From: Deltaproteobacteria bacterium
Lineage (GTDB): Bacteria; Desulfobacterota; Binatia; Binatales; Binataceae
NCBI GenBank assembly: GCA_021780755.1
Contig: JAJXYF010000022.1
Coordinates: forward strand, 1-64,000
Direction: 5' to 3'
DNA length: 64,000 nucleotides
The position numbers and the translations under genes were made by a program. Each line of letters begins with the position of its first letter. Position 1 is the first letter of the stretch. Under the pieces are notes generated by a model. The model was not told the origin of the DNA. It did not search any database and saw only the letters and a list, made by a program, of their open reading frames with translations. Positions 19,942 to 30,030 of this stretch are shown here, one piece after another.

Positions 19942-21087
19942 CTACCACAAGCGCGACGACGCGATGCGCGCACCTTCGGCCATCGACTTGAGCTTGGCCC
20001 AGGCGATTGCGCCGTCCACGCGCGAGACGCCCGCGATGGTGCCGAAGCCGCAATCGGTGCCGGCGATAACGTTCTCGCGCCCGACCACTCCGGCGAGATG
20101 TTCGATGCGCTGCGCGACCAGTTCGGGATGCTCGACGAAGTTGGTGACGGAATCGATCACGCCCGGAATGAGCACCTTGCCGGCGGGCAGCTTGACGTCC
20201 TTGAACACGGCCCATTCGTGTTCGTGGCGCGGATTGGAGGCCTCGTAGGAGAGCCCCTGCGGGCGCGCCTTGAGCACGAGGTCGAGGATGTCGCGCAGGG
20301 CGACGTCGTGATGGTGCGGGCCTTCGTAGTTGCCCCAGCACAGATGCAGCCGCGAGCGATCGGGAGGGACGTCGGCGAGCGCGTGATTAAGCGCGGCGAT
20401 ATGCATTTCGATGGTCTTGCGAAACTCCGCGAGACTCAGATCCTTGAACTGGATATGGCGGCTCATCGCGAGGTCCGGACAGTCAACCTGCAGGACGTAG
20501 CCGGCCGCGATGATGGCGTCGTACTCGGTCTTCATGGCGTCGGCGATCGCGCGAATGTAGCGCTCGTGATTGTTGTAATAATTGTCGCTCAGAAAAAACG
20601 AGACGACGCCGGGCGAGGCCGAGCTGACGAAGGCTTCCTCGAACTTGACGCCGGTTAGAGCCGTGCGCAGATTGTCGGCGTCGATGCGCGGGGCGTCGCG
20701 ATCGCGATAAGTAATCGGGCCGGTACACGACGGCCGCTTGATTACGGTCACGCCGGTCTCGCGGCCGCCGCGCTTGCTGAAGCTGGGAAATTCGGCGAGG
20801 TCCGCGGCGCGCAGTCCCGCGCTTTTTTCACCCGCGAAGCCGGCCAGGCGATCTTTGACATAGGTGGCGTAAGACGGCTTGCTCATCTCGCCGTCGTTGA
20901 CGATATCGATGCCGGCCGCCGCCTGCATCCGGACCGTTTCAGCGACCGATAATTTGATCAGCGAGGCGAGTGCGGCGGCATCGTACGCATCGCCCGCTTC
21001 CTTGGCCCGCAGGAGCGCCATTAGATCGTCGGGTCGCGGCAGGCTGCCGGTATGGGTGGTCAGGATTCGCTGGCTGCTGCGTTTCAT
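19942..21087 (-). CDS. MetE-like (cobalamin-independent methionine synthase C-terminal domain family) protein
   Basis: TTHTGSLPRP...VNDGEMSKPSY...HLCWGNYEGPH...GTDCGFGTI metal-binding motifs. Confidence 0.88.
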   Translation of the reverse strand: MKRSSQRILTTHTGSLPRPDDLMALLRAKEAGDAYDAAALASLIKLSVAETVRMQAAAGIDIVNDGEMSKPSYATYVKDRLAGFAGEKSAGLRAADLAEFPSFSKRGGRETGVTVIKRPSCTGPITYRDRDAPRIDADNLRTALTGVKFEEAFVSSASPGVVSFFLSDNYYNNHERYIRAIADAMKTEYDAIIAAGYVLQVDCPDLAMSRHIQFKDLSLAEFRKTIEMHIAALNHALADVPPDRSRLHLCWGNYEGPHHHDVALRDILDLVLKARPQGLSYEASNPRHEHEWAVFKDVKLPAGKVLIPGVIDSVTNFVEHPELVAQRIEHLAGVVGRENVIAGTDCGFGTIAGVSRVDGAIAWAKLKSMAEGARIASSRLW

Positions 21088-21743
21088 CGAATTTCCTCCC
21101 TCGGCTTTGAATCACGCGGCCGCTGCGCCGCGCGCAGTCCCTTAATCCGGTTATAAAGCAGAAGTCCCACACCGATGGCGAGCAGAAGCGCGATCGCGGT
21201 GTCGGAGCGGTGGAAGTAGGGACCGAGTTGCTTCCAGTGTTCCCCGAGCTTCATCCCGGCATAGGCGAGAATGAGGCACCAGATATACGAGGCGATCAGC
21301 GTGTAGATGGTGAAGGGCAGCAGGCGCATCCGGGCGACGCCGGCGGGAAACGCGATAAAGGTGCGAACGACCGGCAGCAGCCGGCTGAAGAAGACCGCGG
21401 GCGCGCCCCAACGATCGAAGAAGCGATCGGCGACTTCGAGTTCGTGCGGCGCGATGAGGACCCAGCGCCCATAGCGCTCGAGGAACCAACGTCCGCCGCT
21501 GGCGCCGACGAAGTAGGCGACATAGGAGCCGAGCAGGCATCCGACGGCGCCCGCGATGGCGACCAGGTTGAGGCTCAACTGTCCGGTCGCCACGAGGTAG
21601 CCCGAGAACGGCATGATGACCTCGGAGGGCAGCGGGATGCATGCGCTTTCGATCGCCATCATGAGGACGATGCCGCCGTAGCCGAGGGTTGCGATGGAGG
21701 CGATGATGAAGGCGGAGATGCCGGTGAGAATTCTGTCAATCAT
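21084..21743 (-). CDS. DedA family membrane protein
   Basis: GGIVLMMAIESACIPLPSEVIMPFSGYL; FFSRLLPVVRTFIAFPAGVARM. Confidence 0.94.
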   Translation of the reverse strand: MIDRILTGISAFIIASIATLGYGGIVLMMAIESACIPLPSEVIMPFSGYLVATGQLSLNLVAIAGAVGCLLGSYVAYFVGASGGRWFLERYGRWVLIAPHELEVADRFFDRWGAPAVFFSRLLPVVRTFIAFPAGVARMRLLPFTIYTLIASYIWCLILAYAGMKLGEHWKQLGPYFHRSDTAIALLLAIGVGLLLYNRIKGLRAAQRPRDSKPREEIR

Positions 21744-22074
21744 GCGATGGCCGCGGAATCCTTTCGCGCCGGTAGCGCGCGACGTTACGCGCAAACTTGC
21801 CATGCGGGCGGAAAAGTTGCGAGACAGGACGATCGGGCACGCCCGACGGCGATAGTAATCGCGCGGAAATTCGCGCGCGATAAATTCAGGCGATTTCAAT
21901 GGCTTCGCGCCCGCGGTTTGCAGTACACTGCGCGCGATTGCTTCCCGAGCGGAAAATGTTTAAAGAATAACTAGACTGTATATATGTTGATCGCGATGAG
22001 GTGCCGCACGGCTCGCGGGCCCGCGGCGCGGTTGACGGCGACGCCCCGAGCGGGCGGCCAGACGAGGGAGACCA

Positions 22075-23406
22075 ATGGCAAAGAACACGCTGACGATCAC
22101 CGACAACCGCACCGGCAAACAATACGAGATACCGATCGAGGACGGCGGCGTAGTGCGCGCATCGCATTTTCGCGAGATCAGGACGGGCGCCGACGACTTC
22201 GGGCTGATGTCGTACGATCCGGCGTTTACGAATACCGCGTCGTGCCGCAGCCGGATCACGTTTATCGACGGCGACGCGGGAATCCTGCGCTACCGCGGAT
22301 ATCCGATCGAGGAACTCGCCGAGAAGAGCAACTACCTGGAAGTGGCCTACCTGATCGTCAAGGGCGAGCTGCCGGACCACAAGCACTACGCGGCGTGGGA
22401 AGACAACGTCCGCACCCACACGATGGTGCATGAGAATATCAAAAAGTTCATGGAGGGCTTTCGCTACGACGCGCATCCGATGGGGATGCTGGTGGGGACG
22501 ATCGGGGCGCTCTCGACATTTTATCCGGACGCCAACAATATCACGGACCTGGAGTCGCGGCGGCTGCAGACGCGGCGTCTGATCGGCAAGGTGCCGACGC
22601 TGGCGGCGTTCGCCTATCGGCATACGCGGGGACTGCCCTACGTCTATCCGGACAACGACCTCAGCTACACCGGGAACTTCCTGTCGATGCTGTTCCGGAT
22701 GGCGGAGCGCGACTACAAGCCGAATTCGACGCTGGAGCGGGCGCTCGACGTGCTGTTCATTTTGCACGCCGACCACGAGCAGAACTGTTCGACCAACGCG
22801 ATGCGATCGGTCGGCAGTTCGCAGGTCGATCCCTATTCGGCGGTGGCGGCGGCGACCGCGGCGCTCTACGGCCCGTTGCATGGCGGCGCGAACGAGGCGG
22901 TGATCCGGATGCTGATGGAGATCGGGTCGCCCAAGAACGTGCCGGCGTTTATCAAGCGTGTGAAGGCGGGCGAGGGGCGGCTGATGGGCTTTGGCCATCG
23001 GGTTTACAAGAACTACGATCCACGGGCGAAGATCGTGAAGCGGATCGCATACGAGGTGTTCGAGGTGACGGGGCGCAACCCGCTGATCGACATTTCGCTT
23101 GAGCTGGAGAAGATTGCCCTCGAGGACGATTACTTCGTTTCGCGCAAGCTGTACCCAAACGTGGACTTTTACACCGGCGTTACCTACCAGGCGATGGGCT
23201 TTCCGATGACGATGTTCCCGGTGCTTTTCGCGATTCCGCGGACCTCGGGATGGATGGCGCAATGGGCCGAGATGGTGCGCGATCCGGAGCAAAAGATCGC
23301 GCGTCCGCGCCAGATTTATATCGGCGAGAGCACGCGCGAATGGAAATCGATCGAACAGCGCCCGGCACCGACCACGCGTGAGGACGCGGTCAGCGATCAG
23401 ATTTGA
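22075..23406 (+). CDS. gltA: Citrate synthase
   Basis: GILRYRGYPIEELAE; HADHEQNCSTNAMRSVGSSQVDPYSAVAAATAALYGPLHGGANEAV; MGFGHRVYKNYDPRA. Confidence 0.97.
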   Translation: MAKNTLTITDNRTGKQYEIPIEDGGVVRASHFREIRTGADDFGLMSYDPAFTNTASCRSRITFIDGDAGILRYRGYPIEELAEKSNYLEVAYLIVKGELPDHKHYAAWEDNVRTHTMVHENIKKFMEGFRYDAHPMGMLVGTIGALSTFYPDANNITDLESRRLQTRRLIGKVPTLAAFAYRHTRGLPYVYPDNDLSYTGNFLSMLFRMAERDYKPNSTLERALDVLFILHADHEQNCSTNAMRSVGSSQVDPYSAVAAATAALYGPLHGGANEAVIRMLMEIGSPKNVPAFIKRVKAGEGRLMGFGHRVYKNYDPRAKIVKRIAYEVFEVTGRNPLIDISLELEKIALEDDYFVSRKLYPNVDFYTGVTYQAMGFPMTMFPVLFAIPRTSGWMAQWAEMVRDPEQKIARPRQIYIGESTREWKSIEQRPAPTTREDAVSDQI

Positions 23407-23490
23407 TCGCGCGTCGCCGGGGATTCCGCGAAGGGCGGATGAAGTGGTCAATCCGTGAGTGCATCCACCCGCTGCACACCCTGAGTCCTT

Positions 23491-24303
23491 TCATCCCCGG
23501 TCGGTGAAGCGGGGTTTGCGTTTTTCCACGAAAGCGCGGGCCCCTTCCGCGATGTAGCCGGCGCGCACGCATAGGGTCTGGTTGCGATCCTCCATGTAAA
23601 TCGCCTGTTCGAGGCTGCCGGCGTCGATGCTCGCGGCCAGGCATTCCTTGGTCAGGCGCAAGCCGAGCGGTGAAGTCTCGACCATCTCGTGGGCCAGGCG
23701 ACTGGCGGCCGCGTCGAGTTCGCCGTCGGCGACGACCTCCGACACGAGTCCGGTCGCAAGGGCACGGCTCGCGTTGATGAAGCGTCCGGTCAGCATCAGT
23801 TCGGACGCGATGGAGGCGCCGACGGCACGCGGCAGAAAATAGCTGACGCCCATGTCGCACGCGCTCAGACCGATCTTGATGAAGGCGGCATTGAAGCGCG
23901 CGGATTCGCCCGCGATGCGCACGTCGGCGGCCAGCGCCAGCGCGAAGCCCCCGCCGGACGCGGGGCCGCGGACGGCCGCGATAAACGGTTGCGGCAGTCG
24001 GCGAATCGCGACCACCAGGTCGCTCATCTTGCGCTGGATGTCGAAGACGCTCGCGGTACCAGCGGTCGTCACGTCCACGCCGCCGCCGCCGCTCTGCTCT
24101 TTCAGATCGAGGCCAGCACAAAACGCGCGGCCCGCTCCGCGGAGCACGACCACGCGCGTCGCTCGATCATGGTAAAGCGCGCGCAGATAGTCGTGCAGCT
24201 CATCAACGAGCACGGCATTGAGCGCGTTCAGCGCCTGCGGACGATTGAGTGTGAGCCACGCGATTTCACCGTCCCGAGTAATGTCCAATGCCTGATACGC
24301 CAT
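23491..24303 (-). CDS. Enoyl-CoA hydratase/isomerase family protein
   Basis: WLTLNRPQALNALN; AGRAFCAGLDLKEQ; AAVRGPASGGGFALALAADVRIA. Confidence 0.94.
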   Translation of the reverse strand: MAYQALDITRDGEIAWLTLNRPQALNALNAVLVDELHDYLRALYHDRATRVVVLRGAGRAFCAGLDLKEQSGGGGVDVTTAGTASVFDIQRKMSDLVVAIRRLPQPFIAAVRGPASGGGFALALAADVRIAGESARFNAAFIKIGLSACDMGVSYFLPRAVGASIASELMLTGRFINASRALATGLVSEVVADGELDAAASRLAHEMVETSPLGLRLTKECLAASIDAGSLEQAIYMEDRNQTLCVRAGYIAEGARAFVEKRKPRFTDRG

Positions 24304-24719
24304 CGCCCACCTCTCTACTGTTTGATAGTAATCTTCTACTGATTGCTTACAATCGCGGGCGTCCACGTGCTACCGCACGAATTCGCACGCGACTACATCG
24401 CTGTAATCGGGTGGTTTCCCGACCTGTTTGCAGACCATAACGAAACGATGACGCGCGCGCTAATGAATCACTCGCCGACCGGGTAAGCACTGCGAGAGAT
24501 GCTAAAAGCAGCCAATTTACAATATAGTTATCAAGAAACCGTCTCATATCACTCGTAGATTGATAAATTGCGCTCACGTCGTTCCTTGAAGCTGTGAGTC
24601 GTCCGATTGCACAGTCATCTGCGATTTCGAGTGTTTTTTCACCTGCTTATTTCTTGACTCCATCAGTTAGGCAGCCGACGCTGGAGCTATGATTGGAATA
24701 GCGACACGGTGATCTGAGC

Positions 24720-24974
24720 ATGGCTGAATTAAACGGCTCGCCCCAGACGAATGCCGCTCGGGATGATATCTTTACGATAAAGGAACTCTCCGAGCACCTG
24801 CGCGTCCATCCGACGACCATCTACCGCCTCCTGCGGCAGGGACGCCTCCCAGGATTTCGTGTCGGCAGTAATTGGCGCTTTAATCGCGCCGCGATCGAAC
24901 AATGGGAACGCACGCAGGTAGCCGGCTTCGAGCCGCCGGTGGCACGCGGCCGGCGCAAGCGCCACAACAACTAA
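24720..24974 (+). CDS. Helix-turn-helix (excisionase/MerR-type) DNA-binding protein
   Basis: FTIKELSEHLRVHPTTIYRLLRQGRLPGFRVGSNWRFNRAAIEQW. Confidence 0.92.
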   Translation: MAELNGSPQTNAARDDIFTIKELSEHLRVHPTTIYRLLRQGRLPGFRVGSNWRFNRAAIEQWERTQVAGFEPPVARGRRKRHNN

Positions 24975-25191
24975 TACGGACGACGGTTTGACGCGAAGGC
25001 TTCGCGTTCGGCCGGCGGCTACGCCAAATCGCCTCACGCATCCGGCATGACGGGCGCGCGTATCGATGTGAGCGACGGATCATGGTCAGCGCCAGCGCTC
25101 GCTGCCGCGCGATTTGTGCACGCATGTTTGACAATTGCGCGCTAATCCGAATACCTAACGGGCATCACCGAATGCGGAGTGTTGGGCCCAG

Positions 25192-26007
25192 ATGCCGACC
25201 AAGTACGCCGACGTGCGTGGCTACGCCACCTATTATTACTACGTGGGGAAGACCACGCTGCCTGACGTGGTGCCTGATTTCTCGCGCGGGCGAAAACTCA
25301 TTCTGATTCATGCGGCGGGCTCCAACGCTCACGCGTGGCATTACCAGTACGAGGCGCTGGGCGCGGCGCACAGCCCGATTGCGCCCGACCTGCCGGGACA
25401 TGGGCGCACGTCCGGCGTCGAGGCGCTGCCCTCGATCCAGGATTACGCCGACTTCGTGATCGCCTTTGCTGACGCGCTGAAGATCGATTCGGCGGTATTC
25501 GTCGGCCGCTCGATGGGCGGTGCGGTCGCGATGGACCTGGCGGTGCGCTATCCGAAGCGCGTGCAGGGACTGGTGCTGATGGCCACGGCGGCCAGGCTCA
25601 ACGTGCCCAAGGAGCGCATCGAGCAGTGGCGCGCAGTGACGATGGGGCGGGCCGGCCAACCGTTTACCAACGACGGCTACTCGCCGAAAACGATCGCCGA
25701 AAAGCGCGAAGTGATCCAGGAAGGGTGGGGCGAGCAAATCCGCACCGACCCACGCACGCGATGGGGCGATATGGTGGCGTGCGCGAATGTCGATCTGCGC
25801 AATCAACTGGGCGAGATTAACGCCCCGACGCTGGTGCTGGCGGGCGCCGACGACCAGGTGACGCCGCCGGCCGACGCCGAATTTGTTAAGAGCCGCATCA
25901 AGGGTGCGCGCCTCGAAGTGATCGCCGATGCCGCTCATAACCTGACCACCGAGCGGCCCGCCGAGGTCAACGCCGCGGTGGAAAAGTTTCTTGCCGAACT
26001 GAGATAG
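25192..26007 (+). CDS. Alpha/beta hydrolase
   Basis: KLILIHAAGSNAHAWHYQ; FVGRSMGGAVAMDLA; LVLAGADDQVTPP. Confidence 0.93.
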   Translation: MPTKYADVRGYATYYYYVGKTTLPDVVPDFSRGRKLILIHAAGSNAHAWHYQYEALGAAHSPIAPDLPGHGRTSGVEALPSIQDYADFVIAFADALKIDSAVFVGRSMGGAVAMDLAVRYPKRVQGLVLMATAARLNVPKERIEQWRAVTMGRAGQPFTNDGYSPKTIAEKREVIQEGWGEQIRTDPRTRWGDMVACANVDLRNQLGEINAPTLVLAGADDQVTPPADAEFVKSRIKGARLEVIADAAHNLTTERPAEVNAAVEKFLAELR

Positions 26008-26018
26008 GGAGCGCCCGC

Positions 26019-27179
26019 ATGAGTTTAAGCCGTAAATGCGCCGTCGTCGGCGCCTATGAGCATCCGACCCGCTTCGCCCCGGACAAGACCATGTATCAGA
26101 TCATGGCGGAGAGCATCCGGGGCGCGCTCGACGACTGCGGCCTGACGATCAAGGACGTCGATGGGCTGCTTACCGCCGGGATGGGTATGGGCGCGATGGC
26201 GATCGTAGGATTTTGCGACTATTTGAATCTGACGCCCAATTTTCTTGATTCGACCAATATCGGCGGGTCGTCCTTCGTTGCCCATACGGCGCATGCGGCG
26301 GCCGCGATCAACGCGGGCCTGTGCGAAGTCGCGGTGGTGGTGTACGGATCGACGGCGGCATCGTCGCGCTTCGCGATCGGCACGGGAGGCGGCGGCGGTG
26401 GCGGGGATCCGTGCGACCAGTACGAATTCCCGTTCGGACCGACGACCGTCGGCGCGTATGCAATGATCGCGCAGCGCCACATGCATGACTACGGCACTAC
26501 GCCGGAGCAACTCGCGGAAATCGCGGTGACGATGCGCCTGCACGCCTCGATGAATCCGGTGGCGAAGTATCGCGACCCGATCACGGTCGAGGACGTGCTC
26601 GCCTCGCGTGTCATCTCGTCGCCGCTGCATCTGCTGGACTGTTGCATCATCAGCGACGGCGGCGGCGCGTTGGTTATCACTTCGGCCGAACGCGCGCGGG
26701 ATTTGAAAAAGAAGCCCGCCTACATCCTGGGAGTGGGCGAGACCGTACGCCACGCCGCGCGCGGCCAGCGCGACTTCCTGGAGATTGCCGCGGCGCAATC
26801 CGGCCGCCTCGCGTTCGAGCGATCCGGCGTCGCGCACAAGGACATCGACATGGCGATGATCTACGACTCGTTCACGATCACCGTCTTGGCGACGCTCGAG
26901 AACCTGGGCTTCTGCAAGCGTGGCGAGGGCGGCGCGTTTGTCAGCGGCGGACGCTTGCGCTACGACGGCGACTTCCCGATCAACACGGACGGCGGCGGAC
27001 TTTCGTCGAACCATCCGGGGATGCGCGGGATGTTCCTGGTGATCGAGGCGGTCAAACAGTTGCGCGGCGAATGCGGTCCGCGCCAGGTCAAGGATTGTAA
27101 AATCGCGCTGGCGCATGGCACCGGCGGCGCGCTCGGCACCCGGCATTCGGGGGCGACCCTGATCCTGACCAATCAGTAA
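26019..27179 (+). CDS. Thiolase-fold protein, possible Ltp2-type retro-aldolase
   Basis: Thiolase/SCP2-type fold (YDSFTITVLATLE, HGTGGALGTRHSGATLIL). The nucleophile region reads TNIGGSSFVAHTAHAA without the usual Cys. Confidence 0.85.
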   Translation: MSLSRKCAVVGAYEHPTRFAPDKTMYQIMAESIRGALDDCGLTIKDVDGLLTAGMGMGAMAIVGFCDYLNLTPNFLDSTNIGGSSFVAHTAHAAAAINAGLCEVAVVVYGSTAASSRFAIGTGGGGGGGDPCDQYEFPFGPTTVGAYAMIAQRHMHDYGTTPEQLAEIAVTMRLHASMNPVAKYRDPITVEDVLASRVISSPLHLLDCCIISDGGGALVITSAERARDLKKKPAYILGVGETVRHAARGQRDFLEIAAAQSGRLAFERSGVAHKDIDMAMIYDSFTITVLATLENLGFCKRGEGGAFVSGGRLRYDGDFPINTDGGGLSSNHPGMRGMFLVIEAVKQLRGECGPRQVKDCKIALAHGTGGALGTRHSGATLILTNQ

Positions 27180-27226
27180 CTAACGAATTAGTGACTTGTC
27201 CCCAATTAGCGAGCGCGGAAAAAAAC

Positions 27227-27655
27227 ATGCCGCAGGATAAAAGCCCGAAAGCCTATCGCAAGCCGCTGCCCCATATCGACGAGGAGAGTCGTCCGTGGTG
27301 GGAGGCGGCGCAGCGCCACGAACTCTATATCCAGAAATGCCGCGACTGCGGCGACCTCCGGTTTCATCCGCGCGCGCTCTGCACCAGTTGCATGTCGGCG
27401 CGCACCGAATGGGTCCGCTGCAAAGGAACCGGGAAAATCTACACCTTCACCGTCACCAACCAGAACCAGGCCGGGGGCTTTCGCGACTCGCTGCCCTATA
27501 TAATGGCGTGGGTGGAAGTCGATGAAGGCCTGAAGATGCTCACCAACATTGTCGACTGCCCCCCGGAACAGGTTAAAATAGGCATGCCCGTCGAGGCCGT
27601 CTTCGACGACGTCACCCCCGAGGTGACGCTCGTGAAATTTCGCCCGGCGAGGTGA
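27227..27655 (+). CDS. DUF35/OB-fold zinc-ribbon protein
   Basis: YIQKCRDCGDLRFHPRALCTSCMSARTEWVRCKGTGKIYTFTV. Confidence 0.93.
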   Translation: MPQDKSPKAYRKPLPHIDEESRPWWEAAQRHELYIQKCRDCGDLRFHPRALCTSCMSARTEWVRCKGTGKIYTFTVTNQNQAGGFRDSLPYIMAWVEVDEGLKMLTNIVDCPPEQVKIGMPVEAVFDDVTPEVTLVKFRPAR

Positions 27656-27667
27656 GGTTCCTGCCGA

Positions 27668-28351
27668 GTGAGCACAACCCTTGACCTGCACAGCCATAGC
27701 GAGGCGTCCGAGGACAGCCGCGCGCCGTTGGAGGCCTACCTCAACTGGCTGAAGCTCAGAAGCACGGAGCGTCCGGTTGACGGTATCGTGCTGACCGAAC
27801 ATCGACAGTTCAATCAGAACGCGGACTACCGCGCGCTTGAGGACAAGTTCGGGATGCTGGTGCTGAAGGCCTCCGAGGTCGAGACCGACTACGGCCACGT
27901 GCTGGTCTTTGGGGTGACCGAAGAGATGACCCGGCGGTTCGATTTTGCCAACGTGCGTCTGCCGGCGCAGGAGGTAATCGACGAGATTGCGCGGATGGGC
28001 GGGGCCGCGATCCCGTGTCATCCGGGGCGTCCGAACGTCGGCCTCTGCGAACATTACACGAAGAAGCCGCCGCTCGAAAACGTGATCGCGGTGGAAGTGC
28101 TCAACGGCGGATCGCGCAAGGGCGAGGACGAACGCAGCGAGGCGCTGGTGCAACAATACGGCTATCGCGCGATCGGCGGATCGGACAGTCATCTGGTGAG
28201 CTTGATCGGACTTTGCGCGACGCGCTTTGACGCCGAAATCCGCACAACCGAAGACCTGGTGCGGGAGCTGCGCGGCGGCGCTTACGAACCGGTTGACTTC
28301 CGTCCGCGGCGCAAGCCGGTGCCGCAGGCGATCGCGGTTGAGGTGAAATAA
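27668..28351 (+). CDS. PHP-domain metal-dependent hydrolase (GTG start)
   Basis: TTLDLHSHSEASEDS; LTEHRQF; AIPCHPGRPN; AIGGSDSHLVSLIG. Confidence 0.88.
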   Translation: MSTTLDLHSHSEASEDSRAPLEAYLNWLKLRSTERPVDGIVLTEHRQFNQNADYRALEDKFGMLVLKASEVETDYGHVLVFGVTEEMTRRFDFANVRLPAQEVIDEIARMGGAAIPCHPGRPNVGLCEHYTKKPPLENVIAVEVLNGGSRKGEDERSEALVQQYGYRAIGGSDSHLVSLIGLCATRFDAEIRTTEDLVRELRGGAYEPVDFRPRRKPVPQAIAVEVK

Positions 28352-28352
28352 C

Positions 28353-28799
28353 ATGGCAGTCGATTACGACCCGGCGATCATCGGGCGCGTCTTTGAAACC
28401 ACCGACCCGCTGCCCGTTACGGCCGAGATGGTCAAGAATTTCTGCAGCGCGATCGGCGAGTCCAACCCGATCCATATCGATGCGGAGGCGGCCAAAAAAG
28501 GCCCGTATGGCGGGATAACCGCGCCACCGTCGTTCGCGGTGACGTTTCGTAACGGGCAGCATTTCTTCCAGCACGTGCCGCGCTACGGCAAGCAAGGCTT
28601 CGACGCCGGCAAGGACGTCGAATTCGTTGGGCCGATCCGGCCGGGCGACGCGATTTCGCTCAGTTCGCACGTCAAGGAGATCTACGAGAAGACCGGACGC
28701 ACCGGCTCGATGGTCTTCGTAATCGTGCGCAGCACATTGACCAACCAGAACGGCGAGGTCGTCGCCCATGTTGACCATAAATTCATGAACCGGACCTGA
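28353..28799 (+). CDS. MaoC-like (N-terminal domain type) dehydratase
   Basis: FCSAIGESNPIHIDAEAAKKGPYGGITAPPSFAVTF; near-overlapping with neighbours. Confidence 0.88.
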   Translation: MAVDYDPAIIGRVFETTDPLPVTAEMVKNFCSAIGESNPIHIDAEAAKKGPYGGITAPPSFAVTFRNGQHFFQHVPRYGKQGFDAGKDVEFVGPIRPGDAISLSSHVKEIYEKTGRTGSMVFVIVRSTLTNQNGEVVAHVDHKFMNRT

Positions 28800-28808
28800 G
28801 CGCGAGCC

Positions 28809-29240
28809 ATGGCAGAAAATAAAAGCGACCTGACCTTCGAAAGTGTAAAAATCGGCGATCCGCTTGGCCCGAGCGAATTTCATCTGAGCAAGGACCAGGT
28901 GCGCGCCTACGCCAGGACCACCGGTATGTGGGTGCCGCGGTTCACCGACGATGAGGCGGCGCGCAAGGAAGGGCTACCCGGCATGATCACGCCGGGCAAT
29001 ATGAGCCTCGCGATCCTGAGCAAACTGGTGACCGACTGGATTGGGGCGAGCGGCGCGCAACTGACGCGGATGGGCACGACCTATCGCCAGCCGGTGCTGC
29101 CCGATCATGCGATCACGCTACAAGGTTTCGTCACCGACAAGAACGAAAGCAATCATACGGCGGAGATGGATATCTGGCTCGAGAACGAGGACGGCGAGCG
29201 CCTCGTCATCGGCACGGCGACGGTGCATTTCCCACGCTAA
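28809..29240 (+). CDS. MaoC-like dehydratase
   Basis: SKDQVRAYARTTG...ARKEGLPGMITPGNMSLAILSKLVTDWIG...GTTYRQPVLPDHAITLQGFV. Confidence 0.88.
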   Translation: MAENKSDLTFESVKIGDPLGPSEFHLSKDQVRAYARTTGMWVPRFTDDEAARKEGLPGMITPGNMSLAILSKLVTDWIGASGAQLTRMGTTYRQPVLPDHAITLQGFVTDKNESNHTAEMDIWLENEDGERLVIGTATVHFPR

Positions 29241-29444
29241 GAGGGGCTGCCGAGCGCACGCAGAGCCGCCCCACGGCGAAGCACGGCCGTCGTTCGAGTA
29301 GGCCTCTTTGTTTCACAAGCGGGACCGAATCTATGGCTCGAACCCGCCCGGGCGCGCCGCGGCGTTTCGCGGAATCGGTTCGCTGCAGTGGCTTTTCCAA
29401 TAGGAGATAGCGCGCCACGGAGGGGATGTCGCCGTCACAGTCGC

Positions 29445-29705
29445 TTAGTCGTCGTCATCATCGCCGCCGCCGAAGCCTTCGCCGCCCCAGCCGCCACCCC
29501 AGCCTCGGTCCCAGCCGCCGCCCCAATTTCCGTCGTCGGACCGATATCCCCCATAACCCCAACCATTGTTGCCGTAGCCATTACCGCCATAATAGCCGTA
29601 ACCACCGTTATAGTAAGGATTGGATGGCCCAGCGAAGCAGGCCTGCATCGAGATCATCGCGAAGCCTGCTAGCGCGGCGAGCATCAGAAGATTTATTTTC
29701 CGCAT
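29445..29705 (-). CDS. Secreted Gly/Tyr/Trp-rich low-complexity protein with poly-Asp tail
   Basis: Signal peptide MRKINLLMLAALAGFAMISMQACFAG followed by YYNGGYGYYGGNGYGNNGWGYGGY...GGGDDDDD. Confidence 0.6.
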   Translation of the reverse strand: MRKINLLMLAALAGFAMISMQACFAGPSNPYYNGGYGYYGGNGYGNNGWGYGGYRSDDGNWGGGWDRGWGGGWGGEGFGGGDDDDD

Positions 29706-30030
29706 TGTCACATACACCTCACGTCTATAGGGACGTGCATCAAGGATGCCATGACTGGAATGCTTGATATGAAAGGATTTTCGCGATTGGAGGGTTTTTC
29801 AGTAATCCAAATGGTGCGCAGTTATTCCAAAAGTTCAGAGTATAACCGCGCAGCGGAGGGCTGACCGTATCAGCGAAATCATCGGCAATCCGAGCGGCGG
29901 GTAAGACCTCGATGGCCGCAGCCTTCACCGCGTCGGTAACCGCTCGCGACGAGACGGGCGGGCAGCCCGTATTCGGCGACGACCTGGGTGTCCAGCCGTC
30001 GCGCATGCAAACGCGATTCGATTGCTACAA

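Noticed and set aside
21886-23451. 521-aa minus-strand ORF
   Set aside because: Antisense to gltA, Arg/His-rich, no recognisable motif.
24720-24974. Excisionase of an integrative element
   Set aside because: The HTH fold is excisionase-like, but there is no integrase, attachment repeat or phage gene nearby; more likely a chromosomal regulator.
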